This document shows, one piece after another, positions 28,315 through 36,016 of a stretch of 64,000 bases of DNA. The notes below the pieces were generated by a model. It made no database searches and was not told the origin of the DNA. It saw only the letters and a program-made list of their open reading frames with translations. Made by a program: the position numbers and the translations under genes. How positions within the stretch are numbered: the stretch's first letter is position 1; each line of letters begins with the position of its first letter. This DNA is from Vagococcus xieshaowenii (lineage in GTDB: Bacteria > Bacillota > Bacilli > Lactobacillales > Vagococcaceae), in the NCBI RefSeq assembly GCF_004792515.1, contig NZ_CP038865.1, forward strand, positions 332,001 through 396,000, written 5' to 3'.

Positions 28315-29100
28315 ATGCAAACATATAATTATATTTCATTAACAATAGAACAAGGGATTGGGAGTTTAACGATTGAACGTCCTAAAGTGTTAAATGCATT
28401 AAGTACAGAAGTACTAGAAGAATTGGAACTAATGATTGATGATATTTCAATGATGGAGACAATCGATGTGTTACTTCTTACTGGAGCAGGCGAAAAAGCG
28501 TTCGTTGCCGGAGCGGATATTGCGGAGATGAAAGAAAAACGTGTATTTGAGGGACGTACATTCTCTGAAGTTGGGAATCGAGTGTTTAGTAAATTGGCTA
28601 ATTTGAGACAACCAACTATTGCTTGTGTGAACGGCTTTGCACTAGGTGGAGGCTGTGAATTAGCGCTAGCATGTGATATGCGTATTGGTGCAGAAAATGC
28701 GAAGTTTGGCCAACCAGAAGTTGGTTTAGGTATTATACCAGGATTTGGTGGGACACAACGATTAGCTCGCTTAGTAGGAACAGGCATGGCCAAAGAATTG
28801 ATTTTCACGGGCAATATCATCGACGCTAAAGAAGCACATCGCATTGGGTTACTAAATCGTGTGGTGCCTGCTGAAGAATTATTGATTGAAGCGCAAAACT
28901 TAGCTAATCAAATTCGTAAAAATGCCCCACTGGCAGTTGAATTGAGCAAAGAAGTGATTGATCGAGGGCTAGAAATGCCTATCGAACATGGATTACGTTT
29001 AGAAGCAGAAGTTTTTGGCTCATTATTTTCAACAGATGATCAAACAGAAGGTATGGATGCTTTCTTGAATCGTCGAAAAGCAGCATTTAATAAACAATAA
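28315..29100 (+). CDS. Enoyl-CoA hydratase (crotonase)
   Basis: Hydrates crotonyl-CoA-type enoyl-CoA to 3-hydroxyacyl-CoA. 261 residues with the crotonase oxyanion-hole segments AFVAGADIAEM (about 62-72) and NGFALGGGCELALACD (about 106-121). Both catalytic Glu residues are present: E115 (GGCEL) and E135 (GQPEVGLG). It is therefore a true hydratase and not one of the diverged family members. Same operon as the flanking genes. Confidence 0.93.
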   Translation: MQTYNYISLTIEQGIGSLTIERPKVLNALSTEVLEELELMIDDISMMETIDVLLLTGAGEKAFVAGADIAEMKEKRVFEGRTFSEVGNRVFSKLANLRQPTIACVNGFALGGGCELALACDMRIGAENAKFGQPEVGLGIIPGFGGTQRLARLVGTGMAKELIFTGNIIDAKEAHRIGLLNRVVPAEELLIEAQNLANQIRKNAPLAVELSKEVIDRGLEMPIEHGLRLEAEVFGSLFSTDDQTEGMDAFLNRRKAAFNKQ

Positions 29101-29136
29101 TCACGAGATAAAATAAAAATCTATTAAAGGAAGTGT

Positions 29137-30462
29137 ATGAACATGATGAATGCTACATTAGTTGCTGAAAAATTAGACTTACAAGGATTATATGAAGAGA
29201 AATTAACGACAGCTGAAGAGGCGGTTCGTTTAGTGAAACCAGGACAAGGAATTATTTTCCCAATAATGCCAGGTGAACCTAAAGCATTATTAGATGGTAT
29301 CCGTGAATTAGAAACATTAGAAGATAATCGTTTATATCGTATGTTACCAAGTTTTCCGGTGGTTGATGCACCAAAAGATAAACTACGTCAAATCTCAATT
29401 TTCTTATCGGGCATGGATCGTAAAGCAATGAATTCAGGAACTGTCGATTTGTTACCTAACCACTTTTCTGACATTCCTTCTATTTTGTTAGAGCGTGAAG
29501 AAGGACACATGGTTATCATGGCAACAGTTGCACCAATGGATGAAGAAGGCTACTTCTCATTAGGGACTAGTCCATCATATGTTGCTTCATTAATTGATAA
29601 AGCAGATACGATTATATTAGAAGTAAATGATCGTATGCCACGCACTTTTGGAATTAATAATGGGATTCATATTAGCCAAGTCGCTGCGTTGATTGAGCAT
29701 AATATTGATTTACCAGAGTTAGGAAGTCCATCATTAAATGAAAAAGATTTAGCGATTGGAAAAGAAATTGCAGCTAAGGTTAAAGATGGGGATACGCTAC
29801 AAATTGGTTTTGGTGCCATGCCAAATGCCGTAATGGAGTACTTAGTCGATAAACGTCACTTAGGCTTACATACAGAGATGTTACCGGAAAAATTAGTCGA
29901 TTTAGCTGAAAAAGGTGTGATTGATAATAGTCAAAAAGAAATTGATACAGGAAAATCGGTGGCTACATTTGCAATTGGCTCAAAACGTTTGTATGAGTTT
30001 ATGGATAATAATCCTGATATTTTAATGAATCCATGTGACTATACCAATAGTTTTGAGGTGATTAGTCGCTTAGATAATTTAGTTGCCATTAATTCATCGG
30101 TTGAAGTAGACTTTTTAGGTCAATGTAATTCAGAACGTGTGAAGAGTATGTACTATTCTTCAACGGGTGGCCAGTCTGACTTCATGAAAGGTGTTCGATT
30201 AACTAAGAATGGAACCGGTATCATTTGCTTGTATGCTACAGCCAAAAACGATGAGATTTCGACCATTGTTTCGCACTTATTTAGTGGCGCGCCAGTTGCC
30301 ACATCAAAAAATGATATCGATACGGTTGTCACAGAATATGGAAGTGCTAAACTAAAAGGGAAGACAATTTCAGAACGTACGGAAAGCTTAATCAATATTG
30401 CGCATCCTAAATTCCGTGAAGAGTTGATGGAGCAAGCAAAAGCAATGGGTTATCTAGCTTAA
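29137..30462 (+). CDS. Acetyl-CoA hydrolase/transferase family CoA-transferase
   Basis: Transfers CoA between acyl groups, for example butyryl-CoA and acetate or 4-hydroxybutyrate. 441 residues, matching the Cat2/ACH family. The glycine-rich loop GFGAMPNAV lies at 224-232 and the catalytic Glu is E323 in AINSSVEVDFLGQ. The domain order matches butyryl-CoA:acetate and 4-hydroxybutyrate CoA-transferases. In this operon it could activate an incoming short-chain acid using acetyl-CoA or release butyrate from butyryl-CoA. Direction cannot be read from sequence. Confidence 0.88.
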   Translation: MNMMNATLVAEKLDLQGLYEEKLTTAEEAVRLVKPGQGIIFPIMPGEPKALLDGIRELETLEDNRLYRMLPSFPVVDAPKDKLRQISIFLSGMDRKAMNSGTVDLLPNHFSDIPSILLEREEGHMVIMATVAPMDEEGYFSLGTSPSYVASLIDKADTIILEVNDRMPRTFGINNGIHISQVAALIEHNIDLPELGSPSLNEKDLAIGKEIAAKVKDGDTLQIGFGAMPNAVMEYLVDKRHLGLHTEMLPEKLVDLAEKGVIDNSQKEIDTGKSVATFAIGSKRLYEFMDNNPDILMNPCDYTNSFEVISRLDNLVAINSSVEVDFLGQCNSERVKSMYYSSTGGQSDFMKGVRLTKNGTGIICLYATAKNDEISTIVSHLFSGAPVATSKNDIDTVVTEYGSAKLKGKTISERTESLINIAHPKFREELMEQAKAMGYLA

Positions 30463-30489
30463 ATACGCATCTAGGAAAAGAGGGAAACC

Positions 30490-31359
30490 ATGACGTTAGA
30501 TCAATTAGTATTTGGAGAAATGACACTTACGTGGTTAGAAGGAGGGACAACCGCAATGGACGGTGGGGCAATGTTTGGTGTGGTGCCTAAACCATTGTGG
30601 AGTCGCAAATATCCTTTTAACGAAAACAATCAAATTGAGTTACCAACAGATCCAATATTAATTCAGTATCAAGGAAAGAATATTTTGATTGATGCAGGGA
30701 TTGGGAAAGGTAAGTTGACTGAAAAACAACGAAAGATTTTTGGTGTTTCAAGAGAATCAGAAGTAGAAGAAAGTTTGGCTTATTTGGGATTAACAACAGC
30801 CGATATTGATAGTGTACTAATGACTCATTTACATTTTGATCACGCGTCTGGTTTAACGAAACAAGTCGCTCAAGGAGAGTATGTACCAGTTTTTGAACGG
30901 GCTGAAATCATTGTGAATGCTATAGAATGGGAAGAAATGCAATCACCTAATATTCGCTCTAAGAGCACTTACTGGGACTATAACTGGCAACCAATCATTC
31001 ACCAAGTAAAAACATATGAAGAAGTTTATGATGACTTACCAGGTATTCAACTTATTCACTCTGGAGGACATAGTAAGGGACATGCCGTAGTGAAGCTTCA
31101 GCAAGAGGACCGAGTGTTACTTCATATGGCTGATATTATGCCAACGCATGCTCATCAAAATCCATTATGGGTATTAGCTTACGATGATTATCCGATGACT
31201 TCGATTTTTGCCAAAGAGAAGTGGATGAACGAAGCAAAAGAGAATGACTACGGCTTTATTTTTTATCATGATGCCTTTTATCGTATGGTAAAATGGGATG
31301 CTGAGGGAAAAGAAATAGTCACAAGCTTAAAGAGAAGTAGAACAAGAGAAATAAAATAA
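30490..31359 (+). CDS. Metallo-beta-lactamase-fold hydrolase (YtnP-like)
   Basis: 289-residue cytoplasmic metallohydrolase. The zinc motif HLHFDHASG (about residues 113-121) is followed by a His in SGGHSKGHA (about 197-205), an Asp in LLHMADIMP and a final His in FYHDAFY near residue 258, a complete dinuclear site. The best family match is YtnP, reported as a lactonase acting on signalling lactones, but the same family includes other esterases and thioesterase-like enzymes. It lies 27 bases after the CoA-transferase, so it is probably co-transcribed; a thioester or lactone substrate from the same pathway is plausible. Confidence 0.82.
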   Translation: MTLDQLVFGEMTLTWLEGGTTAMDGGAMFGVVPKPLWSRKYPFNENNQIELPTDPILIQYQGKNILIDAGIGKGKLTEKQRKIFGVSRESEVEESLAYLGLTTADIDSVLMTHLHFDHASGLTKQVAQGEYVPVFERAEIIVNAIEWEEMQSPNIRSKSTYWDYNWQPIIHQVKTYEEVYDDLPGIQLIHSGGHSKGHAVVKLQQEDRVLLHMADIMPTHAHQNPLWVLAYDDYPMTSIFAKEKWMNEAKENDYGFIFYHDAFYRMVKWDAEGKEIVTSLKRSRTREIK

Positions 31360-31365
31360 TGGTTG

Positions 31366-31397
31366 AAGAGGCATGACCGTAAGGGATGCCTCTTTGT
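31366..31397 (+). terminator. Terminator of the acyl-CoA operon
   Basis: AAGAGGCAT (31366-31374) pairs with ATGCCTCTT (31386-31394), followed by TTTG. Confidence 0.8.
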
Positions 31398-31408
31398 TGT
31401 GTCGTTAT

Positions 31409-31439
31409 GTTAGTAAATAATATGTAAAAATTTACTAAA
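31409..31439 (+). promoter_or_regulatory. Paired TTTANTAAA-type operators upstream of msmK
   Basis: GTTAGTAAA (31409-31417) and TTTACTAAA (31431-31439) form two odd-length palindromes whose centres are 22 bases apart. The same pair, with centres 23 bases apart, flanks the galK -10. This suggests that the galactose regulator (GalR-like, 54059-55039) also binds here. Confidence 0.5.
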
Positions 31440-31474
31440 TAAAGAGAAATAAAAAATAAAAAAATGAAATTTTA

Positions 31475-31503
31475 TATACACATTTATGAAAACGTTTTAT
31501 AAT
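31475..31503 (+). promoter_or_regulatory. Probable msmK promoter with overlapping cre
   Basis: TATACA (31475-31480) and TATAAT (31498-31503) are 17 bases apart. The cre-like TGAAAACGTTTTAT (31487-31500) overlaps the -10. A second cre-like sequence, TGTAAGCGTATTAT, lies at 31694-31707. The 414-base gap between 31360 and 31773 thus holds a terminator, paired operators, a promoter and a leader of about 260 bases with no convincing reading frame. Confidence 0.5.
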
Positions 31504-31773
31504 TGGTTTATCAATTATTTAATTATTTGTTTTTATTGAAATAACACGATGTTTAAAGGGGTTTCGGGTGTTATCATCGCTTATGAACGAACGTGTTAGT
31601 TATTTTTATTTGTTGTCTTCAAGGAATATAGCGATACAGTAAGGAAAATAAATAGGTCAATTAAGGATAAAAGACTTATGATTTCATAAAAAATGTAAGC
31701 GTATTATTTGTGGGGATAATGAGATCGTTAACTGATAATTAAGTAAAAAAATATGAAATAGGAGACGTTAAAC

Positions 31774-32877
31774 ATGGTAGATATTAATTTGAAACATATC
31801 CAAAAGAAATATGAAGGTAACGACAAATATTCAGTAACAGATTTTAATTTAGATATTAAAGATAAAGAATTTATAGTTTTTGTTGGTCCTTCTGGTTGTG
31901 GTAAATCAACAACATTACGTATGGTAGCTGGCTTAGAAGATATCACAGAAGGGGAATTATGGATTGGGGATACATTGATGAACGATGTAGCACCTAAAGA
32001 CCGCGATATCGCAATGGTATTCCAGAACTACGCGTTATATCCGCATATGACGGTTTATGATAATATGGCGTTTGGCTTGAAATTACGTAAATATGATAAA
32101 GCGGAAATTGATCGCCGAGTGAAAGATGCAGGGGAAATTTTAGGATTAACAGAATACTTACAACGTAAACCAGCAGCGCTATCTGGTGGACAACGTCAGC
32201 GTGTAGCCTTAGGTCGTGCGATTGTACGTGATGCTAAAGTATTCTTAATGGATGAGCCATTATCAAACTTAGATGCTAAATTACGTGTAGCAATGCGTGC
32301 TGAGATTGCTAAATTACACCAACGTTTAGAAACTACAACTATTTATGTAACACATGATCAAACAGAAGCGATGACAATGGCTGATCGTATTGTTATTATG
32401 AAAGATGGTTTTGTACAACAAATTGGTACGCCTAAAGAAGTTTATGATACACCAAATAATGTGTTCGTCGCAGGCTTCATTGGTTCTCCAGCAATGAACT
32501 TCTTTGATGCACGAATTGAGAATGGTTTTGTAGTCAATGATGAAGGATTAAACTTACATATTCCTGAAGGTCAATATAACATGCTAAAAGAAAAAGGTTA
32601 TGAAGGGAAAGCTATTACGTTTGGTATTCGTCCTGAAGATATCCATACTGAGCCAATTGCATTGGATACTTACAATGAGTCTATTGTGGACTCTAAAGTA
32701 GTCGTATCAGAACTATTAGGAGCAGAAACAATGCTTTATACAACGTTAGGTAATACAGAATTTATTTCTCGGGTAGATGCACGCTCAAGTTATTCTCCAG
32801 GACAAAATGTGCAATTAGGATTTAATTTAGCTAAAGCGCATTATTTTGATAAAGAAACAGAACAAGTTATTCGTTAA
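31774..32877 (+). CDS. msmK: Sugar ABC transporter ATP-binding protein (MsmK/UgpC type)
   Basis: ATPase shared by carbohydrate importers of the CUT1 class. 367 residues: Walker A GPSGCGKST (about 37-45), Q loop FQNYALYPHMT, signature LSGGQRQRV (about 135-143), Walker B VFLMDEP (about 154-160) and switch His in YVTHDQTEAMT. The C-terminal TOBE-type regulatory domain is complete. No permease is adjacent, so it probably energises MdxFG at 50-52 kb, which lacks an ATPase of its own, and possibly other sugar importers, as MsmK does in streptococci. Confidence 0.93.
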   Translation: MVDINLKHIQKKYEGNDKYSVTDFNLDIKDKEFIVFVGPSGCGKSTTLRMVAGLEDITEGELWIGDTLMNDVAPKDRDIAMVFQNYALYPHMTVYDNMAFGLKLRKYDKAEIDRRVKDAGEILGLTEYLQRKPAALSGGQRQRVALGRAIVRDAKVFLMDEPLSNLDAKLRVAMRAEIAKLHQRLETTTIYVTHDQTEAMTMADRIVIMKDGFVQQIGTPKEVYDTPNNVFVAGFIGSPAMNFFDARIENGFVVNDEGLNLHIPEGQYNMLKEKGYEGKAITFGIRPEDIHTEPIALDTYNESIVDSKVVVSELLGAETMLYTTLGNTEFISRVDARSSYSPGQNVQLGFNLAKAHYFDKETEQVIR

Positions 32878-32891
32878 AGTGGTTGATAATG

Positions 32892-32926
32892 AATCCTCTC
32901 TTATATAATGATAAGAGGGGATTTTT
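32892..32926 (+). terminator. Terminator of msmK
   Basis: AATCCTCTCTTAT (32892-32904) pairs with ATAAGAGGGGATT (32911-32923) with one wobble, then T residues. Confidence 0.83.
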
Positions 32927-32946
32927 AGTTAAGAGGAGGCAATAAG

Positions 32947-33489
32947 TTGATCACGATTATCACAGGCGAAACACACGTTGGAAAGACAGCGCTTGCACAA
33001 CGTCTATTAGAAATAGAACAAATACCTTATCTATCAATTGATCATTTGAAAATGGGCTTAATTCGTACGAAACAGACAGCGTTAACTCCGATGTCTTCAG
33101 ATGAGTCGTTAACAGAGTATTTATGGCCGATTGTAGCTGAAATGATAAAAACAGCTATCGAAAACCAGCAATCATTGATTGTTGAAGGGTGTTACGTCCC
33201 AGAAAATTGGAAAACATATTTTTCGAAGGCCTATTTAAAAGAAATACGTTATCTTTGTTTAATTTTTTCAGAGGCGTATATCAGACAATCTTTTGAAGAA
33301 ATAGTGAAGTATAGTTCTGTAATTGAAAGACGTTTAGACGATGGGTGGTTAACCTCTGAAAATTTAATAAAGGGGAATAGACATCTACTTGAACAGTGTC
33401 AACGTAATAAGTTACCATATGTTTTGATTGATCAAGTGTATGATCAAGACGAACTATTGAAGAGTATACAAAAACAGGATAAGCATTAG
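32947..33489 (+). CDS. P-loop NTPase/kinase-like protein of unknown function
   Basis: 180-residue cytoplasmic protein starting at TTG 32947 behind AAGAGGAGG. It begins with a beta strand and Walker A (IITGETHVGKTAL, about residues 3-15), followed by an LSIDHLKMG segment and a second strand SLIVEGCYVPENW (about 78-90). This is the layout of small-molecule kinases of the adenylate/zeta-toxin superfamily. A lid-like helical region with IERRLDDGW is consistent. I do not recognise a characterised family and give no substrate. No antitoxin-like gene is next to it, which argues against a zeta-type toxin. Confidence 0.72.
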   Translation: MITIITGETHVGKTALAQRLLEIEQIPYLSIDHLKMGLIRTKQTALTPMSSDESLTEYLWPIVAEMIKTAIENQQSLIVEGCYVPENWKTYFSKAYLKEIRYLCLIFSEAYIRQSFEEIVKYSSVIERRLDDGWLTSENLIKGNRHLLEQCQRNKLPYVLIDQVYDQDELLKSIQKQDKH

Positions 33490-33504
33490 CTTATCCTGTT
33501 TTAA
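33471..33504. terminator. Bidirectional terminator between convergent genes
   Basis: AAAACAGGATAAGC (33471-33484) pairs perfectly with GCTTATCCTGTTTT (33489-33502); it overlaps the stop codon of the P-loop gene and also ends the antiporter gene on the other strand. Confidence 0.87.
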
Positions 33505-33512
33505 ATGACGCA

Positions 33513-34997
33513 TTATTTTTGTTTGTTTTCATATCTTGAGAATAACCACCAAGCTACGCCACCAAAGAAAATTGGACCGACGATTGACCAGACAGTTGTC
33601 ATAATGTCACCGTCAATAGCTGGAGAAATAATCGTAAAGACATTTGCGAAACCTACGACTAAAATAACCATGTAAGTTGCAAGTTTTGCTTTGCTTTTTG
33701 ATTTGTACATTTCAAAAGGTTTTTTGATAGAATCTTTGTTTTTGAATCCCATAAATGCTAATGCGATGAAAATATAAGGGATTGTCATAGAGACATTAGT
33801 CATAGCTGTTAAGATTTCGAAGAATTTAGCAGCACTATCACCACCAAATGATACTAAGGCGATAATCACGATAACGATAGCTCCTTGGATCTTCATTGCA
33901 TAAGTAGGTAAGCCATTTACAGTTTTTGTCCATTTAGAAGGCCAAATTTCTTTTGGTGTTCCTTCGATTAATTGTTTTAATGGAGAGAAACTTAGTGTAA
34001 AGAAGGCACCTGATAATGATAAGAACATTGAAATTCCCATGTATCGACTGAACCAGTTACCCATTGTTACAGCAGCAGCATCTGTTAAGTTCATTGCTAA
34101 TCCAAGTTGATATCCCATGTTGTTCATTGTAATGTAGGCAACGTTACCTAACGTTGTTTCTGCTGAGCTAAATTGAGTATAAGCAAAGTCCCAATTTGTG
34201 AATGCCCCCATAACGAAAATTCCGATAGCGTATCCGATAGCAATGACTAACGCTGAAATTGTTACAGCTTTAGGGAAAGTAACTTCAGCATTTTCAGTTT
34301 CATCTACTAAACCACCAATAACTTCGATACCACCATAAGCAAAAATAGCGAATACTAAGAAGCTAAAGATAGAAATGATTGATTGATAACTTGCATTTGG
34401 TGAAGAAGTGAAGGCACCACCTGAAAGTGGTTGAGCCATTTCACCACCGTTTAATACTAAGATAAGTAATCCAACGACAATTAGGATAACGTTTAATAAG
34501 GCAACGGCAGTCCCACCAGCAGAAGTAATTTTTTTGATTTTGTCTAATCCTTTAGAAGAGACAACAGTGATAAAGATAATCCAAATAATAGCCAGAATCC
34601 CAAGTGTTTGAACACTATTTAAACCAAAAATGCTCCAAGATTGTGTTTTATCAACCCCAAATATGAAGTTTGATAAAGGAATCCAAATACCTGATCCAAC
34701 GTTTACCATCCAAATAATGTAAGAAGCGTACCACATGAAAGTTCCGATAAAGGCGAATTTTGGATTGATTGATTCCGCCATCCAAGAATAAATTCCCCCT
34801 TTTGAGTCTTTGAAGGCAGCTCCAAACTCAGCTAACATAAAAGCAAAAGGTAAGAAGAATGTCAGTGCCGCTAAAATATACCATGGAATCGACGCATATC
34901 CCATTAAGAAGAACGCTCTGGGCATGTTAGTGAATCCAAATACTGACGTGAAAATCATTAAAATAAGCGCGGTAAGTGTTAATTTTTTCTTTGTCAT
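33513..34997 (-). CDS. yjeM: APC-superfamily amino-acid permease (YjeM-like, glutamate/GABA antiporter family)
   Basis: Polytopic membrane transporter of 494 residues with about 12 transmembrane helices. It matches YjeM-type proteins throughout: LILMIFTSVFGFTNMPRAF at the N-terminus, GGIYSWM (about 67-73), IGTFMWYASYIIWMVN, FAIFAYGGIEVIGGLVD and SLSGAFFTLSFSPLKQLI. The family is related to the glutamate:GABA antiporter GadC. No decarboxylase gene is nearby, so an acid-resistance role is not supported here and the substrate is unknown. Monocistronic on the minus strand, with a GGAGGATT ribosome site. Confidence 0.85.
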   Translation of the reverse strand: MTKKKLTLTALILMIFTSVFGFTNMPRAFFLMGYASIPWYILAALTFFLPFAFMLAEFGAAFKDSKGGIYSWMAESINPKFAFIGTFMWYASYIIWMVNVGSGIWIPLSNFIFGVDKTQSWSIFGLNSVQTLGILAIIWIIFITVVSSKGLDKIKKITSAGGTAVALLNVILIVVGLLILVLNGGEMAQPLSGGAFTSSPNASYQSIISIFSFLVFAIFAYGGIEVIGGLVDETENAEVTFPKAVTISALVIAIGYAIGIFVMGAFTNWDFAYTQFSSAETTLGNVAYITMNNMGYQLGLAMNLTDAAAVTMGNWFSRYMGISMFLSLSGAFFTLSFSPLKQLIEGTPKEIWPSKWTKTVNGLPTYAMKIQGAIVIVIIALVSFGGDSAAKFFEILTAMTNVSMTIPYIFIALAFMGFKNKDSIKKPFEMYKSKSKAKLATYMVILVVGFANVFTIISPAIDGDIMTTVWSIVGPIFFGGVAWWLFSRYENKQK

Positions 34998-35102
34998 AAT
35001 AATCCTCCATTTCTATTTGATAATTTGAGTATATAAAATATATTTTTTAAATAGAGGATTATTAAAATAAATTAATCTAAATATTGCGATTCTAATGAAA
35101 TT

Positions 35103-35933
35103 CTATAAAAATGTAAGCGCACTCTCTATACCAAAATGATCACTTATGATAGAAGTGTCTATTCCATTAAACTTTATACGATAAGTTTCAAAAAATACCC
35201 CGCGGCCAAAAATATAGTCGATACGTAGTTGTTGCGTATTTTCTTCCCATCCATCAATTGTTTTTTCTACTGTAAACTCACCAACTGTTTCTTTTGCGTC
35301 AAGGAAAGCATCTGTCAATTCCAAAGAAGAACGCATGACTAATTCATAGCCTTCTCTAGGTAAGTGTGCAGGATTGTTGAAATCTCCAGCTAAAATGAGT
35401 GGTTGTTCAGGTGGTAAATGTTCGATAAGACGTTGCCATTCATAAGCAAATCCTTCTTCTGAATTAATCCACCAAGAATAATGCCCGCTAACAATCGTCA
35501 ATGATTGATGATCTAGTTGTGTTTCTCCGATTAAGACTGTTCTTGTACGATAATCAGTAGGGTCTTGACGTTGGGAGATGGTGTGAGCAGAAGTTACTAG
35601 AGGTGTTTTTGAAAGTAGTGCTACTCCCTCTTCGTATTTGTCATAGCCAATGTGATTATATGCCCATCCCCAATAGTAATGACTGCCTAATTCTTTTAGA
35701 CGATTAATAAGTAATAAGGCGAAATTATCTTGTTTAATCGCGTGTTGCTGAGGTGTAGCACAGAAGAAGTCATCGGTTGTGGTAGTAGGAGATGTTATTA
35801 GTTGATTGATTTCTTGGAGAGCAATCATTGAATAATCTTGTTTAATAATTTCCTGTGCGAGTATGTCTAGTTTGAGTAAAGGTTGTTCTTCCATCCAACT
35901 GTGAAGATTTAATGTTAGTAGTTTATATGTCAT
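35103..35933 (-). CDS. mapP: Maltose 6'-phosphate phosphatase (endonuclease/exonuclease/phosphatase family)
   Basis: Removes phosphate from maltose 6'-phosphate made by the PTS so that maltose phosphorylase can use it; this was established for MapP of Enterococcus faecalis. From ATG 35933 (behind GGAGCC) it has 276 residues; the frame extends upstream to 35981 without a ribosome site. EEP-family motifs: ALQEIN (Glu metal ligand, about residue 38), GHYSWW (about 143), LAGDFNN (about 176-182), RIDYIFGRG and a final SDHFGI (Asp-His pair). It lies directly downstream of the maltose PTS gene, the same order as in E. faecalis. Confidence 0.88.
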   Translation of the reverse strand: MTYKLLTLNLHSWMEEQPLLKLDILAQEIIKQDYSMIALQEINQLITSPTTTTDDFFCATPQQHAIKQDNFALLLINRLKELGSHYYWGWAYNHIGYDKYEEGVALLSKTPLVTSAHTISQRQDPTDYRTRTVLIGETQLDHQSLTIVSGHYSWWINSEEGFAYEWQRLIEHLPPEQPLILAGDFNNPAHLPREGYELVMRSSLELTDAFLDAKETVGEFTVEKTIDGWEENTQQLRIDYIFGRGVFFETYRIKFNGIDTSIISDHFGIESALTFL

Positions 35934-35975
35934 GATGAGGCTCCTTTTTAAGATAGTGGGGATATTATAGCAAGA

Positions 35976-36009
35976 AAACAAGCTGTGACGAAAGTGTCAC
36001 AGCTTGTTT
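35976..36009 (-). terminator. Hairpin between malT and mapP
   Basis: Perfect 14-bp stem (35976-35989 with 35996-36009), core AGCTGTGAC/GTCACAGCT, followed on the minus strand by TTCTTG. It could reduce read-through from malT into mapP. Confidence 0.7.
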
Positions 36010-36016
36010 ACACAAA

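Noticed and set aside
28329-28844. Long open frame (171 codons) on the minus strand inside the enoyl-CoA hydratase gene
   Set aside because: It lies antisense to a clearly conserved gene, has no ribosome site, and its product is low-complexity; it is a by-product of codon bias.
31583-31642. Possible 19-codon leader peptide upstream of msmK (ATG 31583)
   Set aside because: No ribosome site and no codon pattern suggesting attenuation.
32947-33489. Zeta-type toxin of a toxin-antitoxin pair
   Set aside because: No antitoxin-sized gene precedes or follows; only the generic P-loop is shared.
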